DNA from: JBEKIK01 sp050013075
Lineage (GTDB): Bacteria; Planctomycetota; Planctomycetia; Pirellulales; Thermoguttaceae
Assembly: GCA_050013075.1 (NCBI GenBank)
Contig: JBEKFZ010000002.1
Span: 47,535-111,534 of the forward strand
Reading direction: 5' to 3'
DNA: 64,000 bases
Part shown: piece by piece, positions 59,840 through 64,000 of the stretch
Layout of the letters: the number at the start of each line of letters is the position of its first letter
How positions within the stretch are numbered: the stretch's first letter is position 1
Made by a program: the position numbers and the translations under genes
The notes under the pieces: generated by a model
Databases searched by the model: none
Seen by the model: the letters and a program-made list of their open reading frames with translations, nothing else
Told to the model about the DNA's origin: nothing

Positions 59840-60009
59840 TTGTCTGAAATTCCTTCAAAACAAAGAATTCTACAATTATAGATAAAATGTGCAAGTATAC
59901 CTTGGTAGTTAGTTTACAGTTTTCAGTAATCAGTTTTCTGCTGGCGGCCGTTGCAGAGATGTCACCGGCCATTTAATGATTTGGCATTGTTGATAGTTTT
60001 GGTAAAAAA

Positions 60010-61242
60010 TCAATTAAAAAGTTGTTTTTGAATAATTTTATCATTAAATCTTGATTCGGAATATCTACGTTTTATAAAACTACCAAATAATGGGACAGCA
60101 AAACAATATTTACCAAAGCGATTCTTATAGATCAATCCTTTATCGATCAAACGCGGCAGCATTTGGCTGATATCACCCGTAGAAAATGCTTTAACATTAA
60201 GGTTATGTGAAATATCAACAATCTCACTTATGGAGAATTCTTCTTCAGCATGTTCAAGGTGGGAAATGCAAAATAGCAATTCTCTTTGACGATCAGTAAC
60301 ATTTTCCCATCTCCCTGCAAAAAAATCAGAATCTAATTTTCTGATTATTGCATCCATAGGAATGGTAAGATCACCTGGATTAGATATTACATAGTCCAAT
60401 GTTTCTCGGCAAATAAATTGGATAAAATAAGGGTATCCGTCGGACACTTTGACAATATGATCGACTGCCTCAGTAGTAAATTTCCATCTGCTATTTTCCA
60501 GAGGTTTTGTTATTGCCTCTAGTGATGCATTTTCAGTAAGTCGTCCTATCTCTTGTATTGCAAACATTCGCTCGGCATAAGTACGAGATTCAACAAGCTT
60601 GGGAAATAAAGTTGGAAGACCAGTAAGTTGCAATAGAAATCTAATGCCTTTTCGCTGTATAGACTGAAATGTTTCTAATAGAACGGCAAGAGGATATTGT
60701 TCTTTCGCATCTCTATCTTCAACAACCTGTGCTTCATCATAGGCAAATACTATACCTTTTGTTCCCCTTTTATTTGCAACATCCCACACAAATTGTAAGG
60801 TAGCTTTTAGTTTATCGACAATAAGTCCAGGTTGATTTTGAAAGTAAGTCATTAAAAAATCGAAAGTCAATGATTGAGTATTATTTTGGCCTATATCAAA
60901 TCCAATCGTTTCATTAGATGTACTGATCGATAAACTTGATGAAAAAATTGTTAAGTCGGTGAGTAGCCGGATACAGAGATTTTGTTCACTTAAAAAAGTA
61001 GTTTCAGAGAAGTCTGATCCAACCCATATCCAACCTTCTTTTTGAGCTGTTGGCTTATATTTATCTTCTAGTAATACTGTCTTACCAGTCCCTCTGAGAC
61101 CGGTAAGAATGACGTTTGTCATTATTTGCTGTTGTTGTAGAAATTTTCGAAAATTCTCAACTTCAACTTCACGTCCTGCTAGATAAGGTGGGGAATGCCC
61201 AGCACCAGGGGTGTAGGGATTGACTTCTTTTCTATTAGTCAT
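60010..61242 (-). CDS. AAA-type ATPase with C-terminal winged helix (Orc1/Cdc6-like layout)
   Basis: The 410-aa product has Walker A GLRGTGKT (residues 48-55), Walker B IVFAYDEAQ (about 164-172), a sensor-like stretch LLQLTGLPTLFPKL and a C-terminal winged-helix-like domain (about 320-395). It has no recognised effector or membrane segment. Its base composition is much more AT-rich than its neighbours and it lies next to a half tRNA, suggesting recent gain. It may be a stand-alone ATPase of an element or a defence-type protein. The exact role is unknown. Confidence 0.8.
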   Translation of the reverse strand: MTNRKEVNPYTPGAGHSPPYLAGREVEVENFRKFLQQQQIMTNVILTGLRGTGKTVLLEDKYKPTAQKEGWIWVGSDFSETTFLSEQNLCIRLLTDLTIFSSSLSISTSNETIGFDIGQNNTQSLTFDFLMTYFQNQPGLIVDKLKATLQFVWDVANKRGTKGIVFAYDEAQVVEDRDAKEQYPLAVLLETFQSIQRKGIRFLLQLTGLPTLFPKLVESRTYAERMFAIQEIGRLTENASLEAITKPLENSRWKFTTEAVDHIVKVSDGYPYFIQFICRETLDYVISNPGDLTIPMDAIIRKLDSDFFAGRWENVTDRQRELLFCISHLEHAEEEFSISEIVDISHNLNVKAFSTGDISQMLPRLIDKGLIYKNRFGKYCFAVPLFGSFIKRRYSESRFNDKIIQKQLFN

Positions 61243-61496
61243 TTGTTATACCTATAATTCTTATGAATAACCATGCTTAAACATAATATTATTACATTGC
61301 ATAATATTATGTCAATAGATAATTCGTGATAAAATTTAAAAAATGAATATAAGTTCTTTAAAGAATTGAACTTATGACTGCAATATTTTATTATCGCAAG
61401 CTATATAACTCTTTAGACGGGTGCAAAGACCTCAAATCTGCCCTGCTTCTGAACTCAATTTAGAAGCCTCAATATCCAGTCCCTAACCCGAGGTTA
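61243..61496. other. AT-rich spacer between the ATPase and fabI
   Basis: No gene is visible. Base composition returns to the window average toward 61480. It may mark the edge of the acquired segment. Confidence 0.45.
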
Positions 61497-62267
61497 CTAC
61501 AGCCCTACTATGCTGTAACCGCAATCTACATGGATGGTTTCGCCGGTCACGCCGGCCGAGAGATCGCTTAACAGGTACAGGGCCGTTGTGCCGAGTTCTT
61601 TGGGTTCGACGTTGCGTGCCAACGGGGATTTTTGGACGGCGTGCTCGCGCAATTCGTCGAAGCCCGCAATGCCCGCTGCGCTTAGCGTGCGCATGGGGCC
61701 GGCGCTTAAGCAATTCACGCGGATGTTTTGCCGGCCCAGGTCCCAGGCAAGATATCGCGCGCTGTGTTCCAGGGCGGCCTTGCATACGCCCATCACGTTG
61801 TAGCCGGGCATGACTTTTTCGCCGCCGTAATAGCTGATGGTGATAATCGCGCCGCCTTCGGTCATTAGCGCGGCGGCCGCCCGGCTGACGGCCAATAAAC
61901 TGTAAACGCTGATATCCATGGCCAGGCGCCATCCTTCGCGGCTCATTTCGACGTAGGGATTGCGCAACTCCTGCGGCGGGGCAAAGGCAATGGAATGTAC
62001 CAGGAAATGTATTTTGCCGTAGGTATCTTTAACCGTCTGAAACAGGCGCGCAACGTCTTCGTCTTTTTGCACGTCGCAGGGCAGGAGGATTTTGGGCTGA
62101 TGCGGTTCGAGCAGTTGACCAATGCGCCGCTGGCCGGACGGACTGGGCCAATGACTGAATGCCAACTCCGCCCCCTCGGCATACAACGCCTGGCTTATGG
62201 CCCAGGCGATACTGTGGTCGTTGGCCACGCCCATTATCACCCCGATTTTGCCGTCGAAAATGCCCAT
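61497..62267 (-). CDS. fabI: Enoyl-[acyl-carrier-protein] reductase (NADH)
   Basis: The 256-aa product reduces the trans-2-enoyl bond in the last step of each fatty-acid elongation cycle. It has GVANDHSIAWAISQAL near residue 12, SIAFAPPQELRNPYVEMSRE near 90 and YYGGEKVMPGYNVMGVCKAA near 145, with the Y-x6-K active-site spacing as in FabI. The start MGIFDGKIGVIMG at 62267 is chosen because upstream residues lack family character. No strong ribosome binding site is seen. It follows the acyl-CoA dehydrogenase on the same strand. Confidence 0.92.
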   Translation of the reverse strand: MGIFDGKIGVIMGVANDHSIAWAISQALYAEGAELAFSHWPSPSGQRRIGQLLEPHQPKILLPCDVQKDEDVARLFQTVKDTYGKIHFLVHSIAFAPPQELRNPYVEMSREGWRLAMDISVYSLLAVSRAAAALMTEGGAIITISYYGGEKVMPGYNVMGVCKAALEHSARYLAWDLGRQNIRVNCLSAGPMRTLSAAGIAGFDELREHAVQKSPLARNVEPKELGTTALYLLSDLSAGVTGETIHVDCGYSIVGL

Positions 62268-62342
62268 GGGTAAGGGAACAGGGGTCAGGGAAAAGGAATT
62301 AAACAGGGCAGGAGGTTTTTCGGCCAACCGCCCTCACCCTAA

Positions 62343-62363
62343 CCCTCTCCCAAAAGGAGAGGG
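62343..62363. repeat. Short REP-like palindrome
   Basis: CCCTCTCC (62343-62350) faces GGAGAGGG (62356-62363) after a loop of five bases, preceded by CCCTCACCCTAA. This is a common type of intergenic palindrome. It lies between fabI and the acyl-CoA dehydrogenase. Confidence 0.5.
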
Positions 62364-62416
62364 GACTAATTTGCAAAACTCCAGTAATAACAATACAACG
62401 AATTATATATTGCGAG

Positions 62417-64000
62417 TCAATCGCTTGCCGGGACCTCTCCGGCCAGCAGGGCATACTCGTCCAGGGGCGTCATATCGCCGGACAGAATCTGTTCGCAATT
62501 CATGTGCAACACGGGCAACTCGCGCTGCAGGAAACGCCGGGCAAGGCGTTTTTTGCGATCGTTTACCGCGCCCTGGCCCAACAGCAGGTGACCGGCCACG
62601 ATAACGATGGCCGAATCGACCAGCCGCCGACCGGACAGGTCGAGATACGACGTACCACGGGTTTTTACAAACTGCATGATCTCGAGAAGGCGCTGTCTGG
62701 CCTGGACGAGTTTCTGTTTGAGTTCCAAAAGCAGCGGATCGTCGTATTGTTTGTTTTCATGCGTTTCGACCCAGGTTTCCAGTGCGCCGGACGATACGCC
62801 GCGCACGGCCGCCACGACTTGCAGTTGGCTGGTGCCCTCGTAGATGGTGGTGATGCGGGCGTCGCGCATATACCGTTCGGCGGCATAATCTTTGATGTAA
62901 CCCGACCCGCCGAGGACTTGGATTGCGTCGTTGGCCGCCTTGTTGCACATTTCCGAGCAATAGTATTTGCTCATCGGCGTTAACATGCCGTTCAGACGCT
63001 TTAGCGAGCGGGAGAGTTGTTTGCGGCGTTTTTCCTCGTCTTTGTCGGCGCACAGGCCGGTCTCCAGCACGCGCAGGTTGTTATTCTCCTGATCGCATCC
63101 GCGCGAGGTTTCGTAAGTCAGCGCCCGGGCCGCCTCGATGGAGATTTTCATGTCTGTGACCAGTTCGGCCACGGCGGGCAAGCGCTCGATCGGTCCGCCG
63201 AACTGCCGGCGGGTGTGGGCGTAAGTCCGCGCCAGCCGGTACGCCGCCTCGGCCACGCCCAACGACTGTGCCGCGATGCCCACCCTGGCGCCGTTCATCA
63301 GCGCAATCACGTAAGTGATCAATCCCCGTTGGCGTTCGCCAACCAATAGCGCCGGGCAATTATCGAACACCAGTTCGCAGGTGGGCGATCCGTGGATTCC
63401 CAGCTTGCTCTCCAAGTGCCGGACTTTTACTTTTTCCGAGCGTTCGGCATAGAACAGGCTCAGGCCGCGGCCGTCGGAAATTTCCGGTTCGCTGCGGGCC
63501 AGGACCAGCAGGATATCGCCGCAGCCGTTGGTGATGAATCGTTTCACGCCGTCGAGAAACCAGTTGCCCTGCCCGTCTTGATACGCCCGCAGGCGAACGG
63601 CCTGAAGATCGCTGCCGGCGTCGGGTTCGGTGAGCACCATGGCCCCGGTGACTTCGCCGCGGCAGAATCGAGGCAGCGACATGTCCTTGATCTTATCGTC
63701 GGCAAAGGCGTAGATCGTTTCGGCTATGCCTTGCAGCCCGAAAAGGTTCATCAGCGAGGCGTCGGCCCGGCTGATGATCTCCACCGCCATGGTGTAGATC
63801 AGATTCGGGCAATTTATTCCGCCGTACTTTCGGGGCAAGGTGAAGCCCATCACGTCGGCCTGAATAAGCCGCTTGAGATTCTGCTGCACAAGCGGGTGCA
63901 GCGTTACCGTGCCGTCCTCGTTCAGCGTGTTGCCTTCGTGGTCGATCTGTTCGGCATTGGGCGCGATCATGTTTCCGGCCACGTCGCCGACGATCTCCAA
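62417..64000 (-). CDS. Acyl-CoA dehydrogenase (N-terminus outside the window)
   Basis: About 527 residues are visible and the gene runs off the right edge. GAMVLTEPDAGSDLQAVRLR is the FAD-binding block, ARTYAHTRRQFGGPIERLPA the middle signature and QVLGGSGYIKDYAAERYMRD the C-terminal one with Glu. A long C-terminal extension (about 130 residues) follows, as in larger members such as AidB- or FadE-type enzymes. It oxidises acyl-CoA to enoyl-CoA with FAD. It lies just upstream of fabI. Confidence 0.92.
   Translation of the reverse strand: MEIVGDVAGNMIAPNAEQIDHEGNTLNEDGTVTLHPLVQQNLKRLIQADVMGFTLPRKYGGINCPNLIYTMAVEIISRADASLMNLFGLQGIAETIYAFADDKIKDMSLPRFCRGEVTGAMVLTEPDAGSDLQAVRLRAYQDGQGNWFLDGVKRFITNGCGDILLVLARSEPEISDGRGLSLFYAERSEKVKVRHLESKLGIHGSPTCELVFDNCPALLVGERQRGLITYVIALMNGARVGIAAQSLGVAEAAYRLARTYAHTRRQFGGPIERLPAVAELVTDMKISIEAARALTYETSRGCDQENNNLRVLETGLCADKDEEKRRKQLSRSLKRLNGMLTPMSKYYCSEMCNKAANDAIQVLGGSGYIKDYAAERYMRDARITTIYEGTSQLQVVAAVRGVSSGALETWVETHENKQYDDPLLLELKQKLVQARQRLLEIMQFVKTRGTSYLDLSGRRLVDSAIVIVAGHLLLGQGAVNDRKKRLARRFLQRELPVLHMNCEQILSGDMTPLDEYALLAGEVPASD

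Noticed and set aside
1..64000. CRISPR arrays, transposases, integrases
   Set aside because: No regularly spaced repeats and no protein with such motifs were seen on either strand.

Overview
This is a gene-dense bacterial chromosome segment with no transposase, phage or CRISPR locus. The best guess for the host is a Planctomycetota-like bacterium. The clues are CsrA, a WGGGDG-type pseudo-receiver, MMPL-type RND proteins, a TreT/DUF5752/OtsAB trehalose block, eukaryote-like phosphomannomutase and P3A H+-ATPase genes, and an intergenic repeat of a type familiar from that phylum. This is an inference, because no rRNA gene is present. 

Region 1 (1-7.6 kb) holds thi4 (thiazole synthesis) and a radical SAM gene on the plus strand, facing an RND efflux pair and small membrane/redox genes on the minus strand, including a thioredoxin with no ordinary start codon. 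Region 2 (7.8-17.2 kb) has a small membrane protein, a broken antiporter, an MMPL gene split by one in-frame TAG, and a minus-strand run of histidine kinase, sigma-54 activator, CPA2 antiporter, a hypothetical gene and tatA. Region 3 (17.5-31.4 kb, plus strand) starts with a CsrA-receiver fusion. It continues with a paralogue of the small membrane protein, a TPR-like protein, the trehalose cluster (DUF5752, TreT, OtsA, OtsB), a histidine kinase, a ClC channel, a copper P-type ATPase, a methyltransferase, a DUF4405 protein and a SpoIIAA-like protein. 

Region 4 (34-55.5 kb, minus strand, visibly richer in G+C) is a carbohydrate and energy island: tal, glgP, ackA, xfp, rpiB, fba, manA, a PMM-like HAD, GH130, a P3A H+-ATPase and gnd. 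PRC-barrel, MtfA-like, DUF389 and ferritin-like genes lie among them. Together these connect glycogen, mannose and pentose phosphates to the phosphoketolase/acetate kinase route to ATP. The gaps between these genes contain short stubs of other genes: zwf, an S2P-type CBS domain, HAD, a beta-CASP MBL protein, xfp, ackA, glgP, gnd, tal and an LDH/MDH-like gene. Several are diverged second copies of ends of intact neighbours, so the island looks like the product of repeated duplication, insertion and deletion. 

Region 5 (55.9-58.8 kb) has stress-type genes and an ECF sigma factor. Region 6 (58.8-61.3 kb) is AT-rich, with a truncated tRNA-Lys 5' half, a terminator and an AAA ATPase, and may be recently acquired. 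Region 7 (61.5-64 kb) returns to core metabolism with FabI and an acyl-CoA dehydrogenase that runs off the window. 

The most unusual observations are the CsrA-pseudo-receiver fusion with an internal start site, the gene-stub pattern of the carbohydrate island, a Thi4 with proline at the sulfur-donor position, and the half tRNA beside an AT-rich ATPase.
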